Assembly (NCBI GenBank): GCA_029204045.2
Contig: CM055066.1
Coordinates: 23,044,120 to 23,108,119, forward strand
Length of the DNA: 64,000 nt
From: Tillandsia leiboldiana
Taxonomy: Eukaryota; Streptophyta; Magnoliopsida; Poales; Bromeliaceae
Direction of reading: 5' to 3'
Position numbers and translations under genes: made by a program. This document shows, one piece after another, positions 22,174-31,324 of the stretch. The first letter of the stretch is position 1, and every line of letters begins with the position of its first letter. The notes under the pieces were generated by a model, which was not told where the DNA came from, did not search any database, and saw only the letters and a program-made list of their open reading frames with translations.

Positions 22174-23128
22174 AAATCACTGGCTGAGTTACCAGATGAG
22201 TAATTACCACTGGCCGAGTCACCAGATGGGTATAAATCCCTGGCTGAGTTACCAGATGAGTAGATACCACTGGCAGAGTTACCAGATGGGTATAAATCCC
22301 TGGCTGGGTTACCAGATGAGTAGACACCACTGGCAGAGTTACCAGATGGGTATAAATCATTGGCTGAGTTACCAGATGTGTAGATACCACTGGCAGAGTT
22401 ACCAGATGGGTATAAATCCCTGGCTGGGTTACCAGCTGAGTAGATACCACTGGCAGAGTTACCAGATGGGTATAAATCACTGGCTGAGTTACCAGATGAG
22501 TAGATACCACTGGTAGAGTCACCAGAGGGGTATAAATCACTGGCTGAGTTACCAGATGAGTGGATACCACTGGCTGAGTTACCAGATGAGTAATTACCAC
22601 TGGCCGAGTCACCAGATGGGTTTAAATCCCTGGCTGAGTTACCAGATGAGTAGATACCACTGGCAGAGTTACCAGATGGGTATAAATCACTGGCTGAGTT
22701 ACCAGATGAGTAGATACCACTGGCTGAGTTACCAGATGAGTAGATACCACTGGTAGAGTCACCAGAGGGGTATAAATCACTGGCCGAGTTACCAGATGAG
22801 TGGATACCACTGGCTGAGTTACCAGAGGAGTAATTACCACTGGCCGAGTCACCAGATGGGTATAAATCCCTGGCTGAGTTACCAAATGAGTAGATACCAC
22901 TGGCAGAGTCACCAGAGGGGTATAAATCACTGGCTGAGTTACCAGATGAGTGGATACCACTGGCTGAGTTACCAGATGAGTAATTACCACTGGCCGAGTC
23001 ACCAGATGGGTATAAATCACTGGCTGAGTTACCAGATGAGTGGATACCATTAGCTGAGTTACCAGATGAGTAAATATCACTGGCCGAGTTACCAGATGGC
23101 ATATGCCCTGGCCGAGTTACCAGGTGGT
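22174..23128 (+). repeat. 30-bp hairpin-unit array in B LTR
   Basis: About 31 units of exactly 30 bp stay in register for more than 900 bp. Each unit contains CTGG, an 8-nt middle of the form NNGAGTNA, then CCAG; CTGG and CCAG are complementary arms. Some units extend the arm (CTGGT/ACCAG). The 3' LTR array (40902-41850) has exactly the same length. Reading frames such as SGNSASDLYPSG are repeat artefacts. Confidence 0.93.
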
Positions 23129-23180
23129 TACTAGAAGGAATTGAGGTGGCCTTCTAGTGTCTTGTTAGAGTTCTGGCAGT

Positions 23181-23288
23181 CCCCGTGCGGGGGCGGAAAC
23201 TATGGACGGCTAAGCCTACAGCCGGTTCTTGTTTGATAAGGGCTGTAGGGAGAGCAGACGTTCGTAGTTTCCAGGCCTCCCGTGGGAG
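23181..23288 (+). other. Multi-hairpin structured domain in B LTR
   Basis: Three nested or neighbouring stems. A 5' hairpin CCCCG/CGGGG (23181-23192). A long outer stem GGAAACTATG/CGTAGTTTCC (23195-23204 with 23263-23272) enclosing the 17-nt-loop hairpin CCTACAGCC/GGCTGTAGG (23215-23249). A 3' hairpin CTCCC/GGGAG (23277-23288). The homologous part of the 3' LTR lies near 41908-42017. Confidence 0.7.
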
Positions 23289-23346
23289 AGACTGAGAACT
23301 TACTTCCTGCATTGCATCGAAACATGTAGCGATAGATTCATTTTCA

Positions 23347-23347
23347 G

Positions 23348-23383
<36 letters not shown>

Positions 23384-23385
23384 AT
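23347..23385 (+). repeat. TATC tetranucleotide microsatellite
   Basis: About nine to ten TATC units. The copy in the 3' LTR is at about 42076-42114. Confidence 0.95.
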
Positions 23386-23443
23386 GTTTTTGTCTCCAGC
23401 AGACTGAGTGGGTGTACCGTGGGTTTTAGCTTTGGTACCCACT

Positions 23444-23469
23444 GAGATCTGACTGTTGCAGTAGATCTC
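23444..23469 (+). other. Shared LTR hairpin, B version (GAGATCT/AGATCTC)
   Basis: The stem follows GGTACCCACT and precedes CACA. Homologous hairpins have stem GAGAACT/AGTTCTC in I-1 (3798-3824), I-2 (4511-4536), A (16935-16961) and G (53946-53971), and GGGAACT/AGTTCTC in E (11943-11963). The A-T to T-A swap in B keeps pairing. Confidence 0.75.
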
Positions 23470-23761
23470 ACATCCGCTGTGATGACAGGTGTTCCCGAGG
23501 CGACCGTTCCAGGTTTGGCTCGTTTGGAGCTTTCTGACCGAGGTAAGGGCGTGGCTGACTAGCTCCTACCCGAGTCTGTGCTGTCGGTGTTAGTGTCACT
23601 TGTACTTTTTAGTTTCCACTTTTGTACCTTTTAGTGCTTTTGTACTTATGTTGTGGGTGCTAGTGGACTGTTGTACTTGGACTTTTCGCCGCTTAGTGTT
23701 TCAGCTTCCTTTCAGTTCTGATACTTGTTAGCTATAGATCTCTTTTGCAGGTTAGACGCTT

Positions 23762-23789
23762 CGTCTGTACGGCAGTTTCCGTACAGACG
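23762..23789 (+). other. U5 hairpin of B
   Basis: Arms CGTCTGTACGG and CCGTACAGACG (11 bp, perfect) around CAGTTT, about 50 bases before the LTR end. Counterparts: CCTATGC/GCATAGG in I-1 and A, CCTATGCG/CGCATAGG in H, CTGTACGG/CCGCACAG in G, and a smaller GTACGC/GCGTAC hairpin in C (25018-25036). Confidence 0.75.
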
Positions 23790-23838
23790 GCGGATCTGTT
23801 GGCGAGCCCGGGTCGTAGTTCGACCCCGGGGCATGACA

Positions 23839-24273
23839 GATTAGGTGGTATCAGAGCCTAGGATTATAGGTCGTTGAGGACTTAGAGACCCTAGGCTATT
23901 GGTTGGGCAGTAGGAAGACTGTCGTGAGAGACGTGACCTTAGCGAGAGTCTTGTCTGAGGGTGTACCTCCCCCAGAGGATTGGGGTGAGTGACCTCGCAT
24001 GTTATTTCTCTAAAGGTGATTGTGTTGGCTGCAGACAACATAATGCTTTAGAAAGGTTAACATGTTTAGACTTTCGCTTGTTTGGGTCGAGAAAGTCTTG
24101 GTCCTAATGTTTTTCTGTTGCAGTGGTTTTTGGATGCTTCCGAGACGCCGTGCAGCGGCGAGGGCGTGTTTGACCTGGGATGAGGGGCTCGTATAGCGGA
24201 AAGCTAAATAGATAGAGCCGAGTGAGGCTTGGGAGATTAAGGCCAAAGCAGTCCTGGTATTTGAGGCGATACG
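23839..24273 (+). pseudogene. Element B leader and gag start
   Basis: Primer-binding site TGGTATCAGAGC at 23846-23857. The palindromic-loop hairpin is at 24019-24044. ATG 24134 opens an arginine/alanine-rich gag-like N-terminus (MLPRRRAAARACL), which stops within about 20 codons. The D insertion follows, with target ATACG at 24269-24273. Confidence 0.72.
24019..24044 (+). other. Putative RNA dimerisation stem-loop of element B
   Basis: Stem ATTGTGTTG/CAACATAAT with one G-U-type pair, loop GCTGCAGA with the palindrome CTGCAG. It lies 162 bases after the primer-binding site, matching A and E in position and form. Confidence 0.72.
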
Positions 24274-24572
24274 TGTTGGGTCGTATATAATACGGATCTA
24301 AATAGGGGAAGAAACACCTAGAGGGGGGTGAATAGGTGTAAACGTATAAACACTCCAAAAATCATTGCGATAAAACCCAATGCGGAAAATAAAATAACAC
24401 GCAAGATTTTTACGTGGAAAACTCCATCACCGGAGTAAAAAACCACGGGACCGATAACACGGCAGAAATCCACTAGAATTAAAACATGTACAAGGTGATT
24501 TACCGTACACACTTACGACTCAACCTTTTCCATACGCTCCTAGAGGATCTTCTCCGCTCGCTCCGACGCTTC

Positions 24573-24748
24573 TCGAATCCACGATCTGCGCCCAACGCCG
24601 AATCCACGGCGTCCAACGTCGAATCCACGACGTCCGACCGAATCCACGGTCTTCACCCAATAGCACCGTTCGAATCCACGAACGTGCCTCGCTCCGAATT
24701 CACGAGAGCGATTGAACCTTGAATCCACAAGGACACGCGAATCCACGC
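24573..24748 (+). other. Eight consecutive mini-hairpins with constant loop GAATCCAC
   Basis: Loop positions: 24575, 24600, 24621, 24640, 24672, 24696 (variant GAATTCAC), 24721 and 24739. Flanking arms pair each time: TC/GA, ACGCC/GGCGT, ACGTC/GACGT, GACC/GGTC, CGTTC/GAACG, CGCTC with GAGCG (larger loop), CCTT/AAGG, CGC/GCG. The loop is kept while the stems are all different. Confidence 0.85.
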
Positions 24749-25814
24749 GCCGATTTCTGGGGAAAATCGTTGTTTTTGGGTGGTGATGATACGCCGAATA
24801 CTTAGATCAAAGATAGATCGGAAATACCATCTAAGTATTCATTAGTTTGATTCAACTCAAGATGTGAGTATGAAAACCTAGAATCAAACTAATCAATATA
24901 GATGAAGAAACATAGAGTATTCTCTAATGATTTCCTTTCTTCTCTATATGTGGATCTATAGCCGTATAAGATTGTCACGCCCCGGGGGTTTTATTTTAGC
25001 GGAAACGATACTTCAAAGTACGCGTAAAGTGCGTACGAATTTTTTTGTTTAGAAACCTCCTTCCCCGGCGCGTGCCCAGACCCGCCACATATACAGATTC
25101 ACTCGAAAATCGGGCAGAGTCTCCTCTGTATATGCACGGCGTCGCGGCTGCTACAATAGCCGATTATGAGCAATCATTTTCCCATTTAATCACAACAGTT
25201 CGAAGTAGTACGGTGCATGAAGACTAAACAATACCCGTGGCCAATCAAGTTGAACGGATAAACTCACAGTTTTGAAAGCAGGTCCACACGACCCAAGGTT
25301 TTGAAGACAGTTTGAAAAGATGCCATAAATCCACAGGTGTTGGAAAACAGGTCCACACGACCCAGATTTTTAAAAGATAGTTTTCGAAGTTCTTTTCTTT
25401 TCTAGTCATGTTGCTTTGAAAGCGGCCAAACGGGAACAATAACGGAAATAGTAGTGCATAAGTAGAAAGAAAGAACTCAACATCCACACGACCCCACAAG
25501 GGTATCGAGAACCACACAGTAACCTACAATACTGAATGAAATGCAGAGGAGGTAAATAAAACAGCATACTAGGGCTCCCTCAGACCGACTGCTACCAACT
25601 CGGCCTCACCGTCGCCTACCTCTACCCCCTGGAGGTACCTGTCACAGAGTGGGTAGTCAGCGACACTATCATCAAAATAGTACTAAAGCAGTAAAGTAAT
25701 ACCAAGCCACAAAGTAAGGCTAGCCGGAACAACCGCTCTACTCGTAATGGTAACTCGCAACCACCTGTACCACCTGTAGCACCTGTAACCCCGGTAACAC
25801 CTGTAACACCTGAC

Positions 25815-25962
25815 CGCATCGGGATCCAATCCCGGCGGTCTCACACCTGACTACATCGGGATCCAATCCCGGCAGTCCCACACCTGACTACATCGGGATC
25901 CAATCCCGGCAGTCCCACACCTGACTACATCGGGATCCAATCCCGGTAGTCCCACTGCTCGC
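25815..25962 (-). repeat. Four 37-bp hairpin repeats in C LTR
   Basis: Each unit carries CGGGAT, CCA, ATCCCG (6-bp stem, 3-nt loop). Stems start at 25820, 25857, 25894 and 25931, exactly 37 bp apart. The right LTR copy lies near 32168-32305. Confidence 0.9.
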
Positions 25963-26475
25963 ACCTCGCTGCCTCAGACCCCCCTGCGGTCAGGGGCCCC
26001 CCACTACGTCACCTCGTGGGGTAACACGGGTCAAAGACCGCCTTTCCGGAAAAGAGCACCCTTTGCGGTGGCCAAACCGCGGGTGCGCGTGTCGCAACTC
26101 GAGCATAAGTAACCAGTAACCAAGTAACCAAGTATCCAAGTAACCATGTCACCATGTCACGGGGTAAGGTAGTACATCATAGAAACCATCAACGTTAGTA
26201 CCGATTAATAATGAAAAGTCCTTTTCGGAATACCAACATAATACTCAGCCTCGACCGTAAACCCACCTTGTTGTCGCGCTCCTGACTGATGTAAGGTTCT
26301 CTCGCGTCTCGGGTGCCCGCCCGGACCTACACGAATCTGTCATATGGGAGTCAGCAACTTAAGGCTTTGTCAGACTAATGATTAGAGCGCCCGGCGCCCT
26401 CTCACCTTGCGTATAATACGCACAGGTACGCGCCTGGCCCCGCACGGCTGGGCGGTGTACTAACAGCGTGCGGCC

Positions 26476-26870
26476 GTCCGCATGCGGAGGTGCCCGCAAG
26501 CGGCGGCGCCCGCATGCGGCGGCGCCCGCATGCGGCGGCGCACAAGCGGCGGCGCCCACATGCGGCAGCCCGCAAGCGCCGTGCCCGCATGCGGAGGCGC
26601 CCGCAAGCGGCGCGCCCGCATGCGGGGGCGCCCGCATGCGGCAGCCCGCAAGCGGCGGCGCCCGCATGCGGCAGCCCGCATGCGGCGCCGCCCGCAAGTG
26701 GCGGCGCGCATGCGGCAGCCCGCATGCGGGGCCGCCCGCAAGCGGCAGCCCGCATGCGGCAGCCCGCATGCGGCGCCGCCCGCAAGCGGCGGCGCCCGCA
26801 TGCGGCAGTCCGCATGCGGTGCCGCCCGCAAGCGGCGGCGCCCGCATGCGGCAGTCCGCATGCGGAGCCG
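26476..26870 (-). repeat. CCGCATGCGG/CCGCAAGCGG palindrome array in C LTR
   Basis: More than 20 units of 12-15 bp. CCGCATGCGG is a perfect 10-bp palindrome and CCGCAAGCGG a 4-bp stem with a 2-nt loop. The right LTR copy is near 32826-33200. All six frames stay open over it because the unit contains few stops; none is a gene. Confidence 0.93.
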
Positions 26871-27768
26871 CCGTGCGCGCCGGATTCCCGCGATGCCCTT
26901 GCCCCCTTCTTTTTCCTTTCTCCCCCCCCCTCTCGTCCGCTCCAACCAAGAACGGGGTGAGAAGGCAAAACCCTAGCGTGCTCACCTCGGTTGTCGGAGG
27001 AAGAGGCGATCCGGTCCTGCGCGTTCGGCTACAAGGAATGTGAGGACGCCTCCTTCTCCTTCCTTGGTCTCGCCTCTTGGGTCCTCCGTGCAGTCGGTGA
27101 GGAAGCAGAAGGATTTGGTTGGGAAATAGAAGGGTTGGGGAAATGGGGTTTCGTACGTAGGGGAAATGTGGGGAATACGGGTAGTTAAGGGGGAGTGTGG
27201 TGGTTTAAGGGGAGTGGGTAGTTAAAGGGAGTTACGGGTGGTTATGGGGGAATGGGTAGTTAGAGGGAGTGGGTAGTTATGGGAGTTACGGGTAGTTAAG
27301 GGTAGTTAGAGGGGGTGGGTAGTTATTGGAGTTACAGGTAGTTAAGGGTAGTTAGAGGGGGTGGGTAGTTATGGGAGTTACGGTTTGTTTAAGGGGAGTT
27401 ATACGACGGGGGGGGAAAATAACGGGAACGGTTAAGTTGGTAAAAGGGAAAGAACCCAGTTCAAGTTAAAACGGGTCCAAATCAGGTGCGAACTAGAGTC
27501 CGGTCTGTCTAAATAACCCGCGTTAACCATCTGAGCCGTTAGCTACCTTCCGGAATTTATTCCGGGAGATTCCGGCGTCGGAATTCAGAACCGATTTCGC
27601 CGCCGCTCTCCGTTTCGCGAGTCCTATCAACTAAAAATAGCCGCGGGCCCCGACGGTCTGTCCGGAAACAGGGAATTAATCGATCACCCTCCAGCCCCCG
27701 AAACGAAATGCGGAAATAACGAAACCAAAAGTAGACCCTTAAAATATTTTAAACTAGCGGCTATTACA

Positions 27769-27782
27769 CCACTCACCTCTTA
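27769..27782 (-). promoter_or_regulatory. Polypurine tract of element C
   Basis: The minus strand reads TAAGAGGTGAGTGG directly before the 3' LTR. It follows the TTTCGAGGACGAAACT text that ends pol in several gypsy elements here. It would prime plus-strand DNA synthesis. Confidence 0.8.
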
Positions 27783-27804
27783 AAACGAGTTTCGTCCTCG
27801 AAAC

Positions 27805-30800
27805 TCAATCCTGATTTTCGGTAAAGAGATAAGGATAGCCCTCTCTCATCTTTGATTCTAGTTCCCATGTCGCTTCCCGCTCCTCGTGGTTGTTCCAGTG
27901 TACCTTCACATAGGGAATGTCTCGGTTTCGGAGCGTCTTGCTTTCTCTTGCTAGTATTCGCACAGGGGTTTCCTCGAAACTTAGGTCCTCCTTTAGTTCG
28001 AGTGTCGAGACGTCCAACACATGCGACGGGTCGGGGAGGTATTTCTTGAGCATCGAAACGTGGAACACGTCATGAATCCGGTTGAGGTTCGGTGGTAGGG
28101 CAAGGCGGTAAGCCACTGGGCCGATCCGTTCCAGGATCTCGAATGGCCCCACGAACCGCGGGCTTAGCTTGCCTTTTAAACCCGAATCGCTTGATTCCCC
28201 TGGACGGCGAGACCCACAAAAACACGTGTTCTCCCACCTGGAACTCTAAATCGCGGCGTCTTTGATCCGCGTAGCTCTTTTGTCGACTCTGGGCAGTTAG
28301 TAAGCGTTGTCTGATGAGACGCACCTTCGCTTCTGTTTCTTCTACCAAGTCGGGTCCCAAGAGCTTTCGTTCTCCCAAATCGTCCCAACAGATCGGGGAT
28401 CGGCAGCGTCTCCCGTATAAAGCTTCGTAGGGTGCCATCAGTATGCTGGCTTGGTGGCTATTGTTGTAAGCGAATTCTACGAGTGGTAGGTAACGCTCCC
28501 AACCGACTCCCCAATCGAGTACACAGGCCCGAAGCAGGTCCTCTAGCGTCTGTATCACTCGCTCCGACTGCCCGTCTGTCTGAGGGTGGAAGGCTGTGCT
28601 GAAGTGCAATTTAGTCCCCAGGGCTTGTTGCAGACTCTGCCAAAACTTTGAGACAAAACGCGTGTCTCTGTCTGATGTGATCGACGCCGGTACCCCATGC
28701 AGTCTCACAATCTCGCTGAGGTAGACTTGAGCCAACCGCTCTCTGGTCCAGGTTGTGTGAATCGGCAGGAAGTGCGCTGACTTAGTTAGCCGGTCTACCA
28801 CAACCCATATTGTGTCGTGTCCTTGTGGTGAAAGTGGGAACCCGGTGACAAAGTCCATGGTGATATGATCCCACTTCCACTCCGGTACCGGTAAGGGTTG
28901 TAATTTTCCCGCCGGTCGTTGATGTTCCGCCTTTATTTATTGACACACCAGGCAATGAGCTACAAATTGGGTTACATCCCTCTTCATCTTGGGCCACCAG
29001 AAGGTCTGCTTGAGGTCCCTGTACATCTTTGTGCCTCCTGGATGTGCTGCATAAGGGCGCTGTGTGCCTCGGACAGAATTTCCTTCTTCAATTCCGGGTA
29101 TCTGGCACACAAATTCGCCCGCGGAACCGTAGGGTGTCATCGCCTTCCAATGAAAAGTCCCTCTCCTGATCCGGTGAGATCTTGTCTCTTACGAGCTGTA
29201 AGTGCGAGTCCGCCTGCTGCCCCTCTCGAATCTTTTCTAGTAGTGTTGGCTTGACCATCAAAGTTAGAAGTTGCGCAACCGTGCCCGCTGGCACTACTTC
29301 CAACCCTAGTCGAGAAAATTCTGCGATCAAGTTGCTCTGCTCAGTTATCGCACCTACCGATCCTCCCTCCAGTCGCCCCTTCCTGCTCAGAGCGTCCGCT
29401 ACCACGTTTGCTTTCCCGGGGTGGTATTGGATCGTTAGGTCGTAATCCTTCAGTAACTCAAGCCACCGTCTCTGCCGCAGGTTTAGTTCCTTTTGTGTGA
29501 ACAGGTATTTAAGACTCTGGTGATCTGAGAAGATGTTACAATGGACACCAAAGAGATAGTGTCTCCATAACTTCAGGACGAAGACCACCGCAGCCAGCTC
29601 TAAGTCGTGTGTTGGGTAGTTTCTTTCGTAGTCCTTTAGTTGCCTAGATGCATAGGCTATTTCCTTCCCCTGCTGCATTAACACACCCCCAAGGCCGATT
29701 CTTGAAGCGTCGCAGTACACCTCATAGTCCTCACCGGGTGTTGGTAGTACAAGAATCGGTGCCTCGGTTAGCCTTCTTTTGAGTTCTTCAAAACTTTCCT
29801 GGCATTTGGCCGTCCATACAAACTTTTCTCCTTTCTTGGTCAACCGGTTTAGAGGGGTCGCAATCTTCGAGAAACCCTCGACAAAGCGTCTATAATACCC
29901 CGCCAGCCCCAAGAAACTGCGGATCTCCGTCACCGTTGTGGGCGGCTGCCAGTCTATCACCGATTCCACCTTCTTGGGGTCTACGGCGATTCCCTTTGCC
30001 GAGATCACATGCCCCAGGAATCCTACTTCGCGTAGCCAGAACTCACACTTTTTGAGCTTAACGAACAGCTTCTGCTCCCTGAGGGTTTGGAGAATCGTTC
30101 GTAAGTAATCCTCGTGCTCCTCGTCGGTGGATGAGTAGATTAGTATATCATCGATGAAGACCACCACGAACCGATCTAAGAATGGTCTGAAGACCCGGTT
30201 CATCATGTCCATAAAGACTGCGGGGGCGTTCGTAAGTCCGAACGGCATGACCGTAAACTCGTAATGGCCATACCGGGTCCGGAAAGCTGTCTTCGGAATG
30301 TCCTCGTTCCGAACCCGAAGCTGGTGGTAGCCAGACTGTAGATCAATTTTTGAAAAGACCGTAGCTCCTCGTAGTTGGTCGAAGAGGTCGTCGATTCTGG
30401 GCAGGGGGTACTTATTTTTCACCGTGACCTTGTTTATTCCTCTGTAGTCGATACAGAGTCGCAGGCTCCCATCCTTCTTCCGTACGAAAAGCACTGGTGC
30501 GCCCCAGGGTGACACACTCGGCCTGACAAACCCTTTGTCCAAGAGGTCTTCCAGTTGCGCCTTTAACTCTTTCAACTCCGCGAAGGCCATTCGGTAGGGT
30601 GCCTTTGTTATAGGTTGCGTACCTGGCAAGAGTTCAATAGGGAACACCACCTCCCTTTCAGGGGGTATCCCAGGCAGCTCCGTCGGAAAGACATCGGGAA
30701 AGTCCTTCACCACCGGGATGTCTGAAGGTGTCGTCGAGGGTCGGGTAACCAGATCTACCGATGCCAAATAGGCTACACACCCACCCTCTATCAGACTCCT

Positions 30801-31139
30801 GGCTCGAGTCGCGGAGATGACTGCCGGGAAGGAGATGCTCTTGCACGCTAGGTATGCATTCTTAGGGAAACTAGGTTCTTTTAGTTGTACCATCCGCTTA
30901 TCGCAGTCGATAAGCACTTGGTACCTTGAGAGCCAGTCCATGCCCAAAACAACGTCGTACTCCTTCAAGGGAATTACTATTAAATCCCAAGGGCAGAATA
31001 GCCGCCCTAGCTTAATCGGGCAAGCGGCTACCAAACTAGTCGCCTCTAGCGTCCCACCCGCGGTCTGGACCGTCAACCGACTTTGGAGAGGTGTTTCCTC
31101 GAGGTCATGCGAAAACACGTACTCGCGAGAAATGAACAT
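27805..31139 (-). pseudogene. pol: Element C pol: protease fragment, reverse transcriptase, RNase H, integrase
   Basis: Pol copies the RNA into DNA and inserts it. The first frame (29088-31139, 683 codons) starts just after the usual DTGA protease site (MFISREYV). It has linker motif VLGMDW at residues 64-69, RT about 180-400 with the catalytic FIDD at 328-331, and RNase H about 460-590 (YCDAS). Integrase follows: HHCC zinc finger (29140-28940), DDE core with MDFVTGFP, ITSDRDTRF and GQSERVIQ, then a C-terminal segment ending in a chromodomain-like VKVHWNNHEEREATWELE. Breaks: a frameshift near 29100-29140, a TAA at 28937-28939, and a frameshift near 28150-28200. The chromodomain-like tail suggests the Tekay/Del group. 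The breaks could be real or consensus errors. Confidence 0.93.
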
Positions 31140-31324
31140 TATCTACAAAACATCGTAAATCGAGAGAGAAAAGAAACATTATCTACAAATCCCCTCCCCG
31201 GTCTCTCACGTCTTAAACCTTAAACCCTGCACATTTCATTTATTCGTAGTTAAGTGTGATATCTCGGTGGATGTTGGGCCGTCACTGTTGTGATTAAAGC
31301 AAAGTCTCTGATACCATCTTAATC
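31140..31324 (-). promoter_or_regulatory. Primer-binding site and short leader of element C
   Basis: The minus strand after the LTR reads GATTAAGATGGTATCAGAGA. The tRNA-iMet match is at 31304-31316. The rest is a short untranslated leader; there is no gag and no dimerisation-type hairpin like that of A, B and E. Confidence 0.85.

Larger units (their letters stand above)
20044..23838 (+). repeat. 5' LTR of element B
   Basis: This 3.8-kb LTR is nearly identical to 38614-42570 except for the GC-rich array, which is about 160 bp longer in the 3' copy. Order: tandem U3 repeats, TATA box, purine tract, GC-rich array, 30-bp hairpin array, a structured domain, a TATC microsatellite, the GAGATCT hairpin and the U5 hairpin. 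Confidence 0.93.
24973..27768 (-). repeat. 3' LTR of element C
   Basis: This 2.8-kb LTR is nearly identical to 31325-34098, with a few substitutions and many one-base indels concentrated toward the right copy. It contains a 37-bp hairpin repeat (25815-25962), a GC-rich palindrome array (26476-26870), and a GGGTAGTTA-type repeat region (about 27170-27390). Confidence 0.95.

Noticed and set aside
22161..23102. Repeat protein frames (SGNSASDLYPSG, THLVTQPVV and similar)
   Set aside because: These are translations of the 30-bp hairpin array in different frames on both strands. The 30-bp period keeps every stop-free frame open.
24121..24180. Intact gag start in B
   Set aside because: The ATG at 24134 opens only about 20 codons before a stop, and the next segment is cut by D.
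24573..24748. CRISPR-like or integron-like array in D
   Set aside because: The constant octamer with short variable flanks looks array-like, but the flanks are mutually complementary and 3-5 bp long, and the context is a eukaryotic LTR.
26476..26870. CRISPR-like array
   Set aside because: Repeats are contiguous 12-15 bp palindromes without unique spacers, in a plant LTR.
26359..26985. Overlapping 150-200 codon frames in all directions in C LTR
   Set aside because: Produced by the CCGCATGCGG array, and equally open on both strands.
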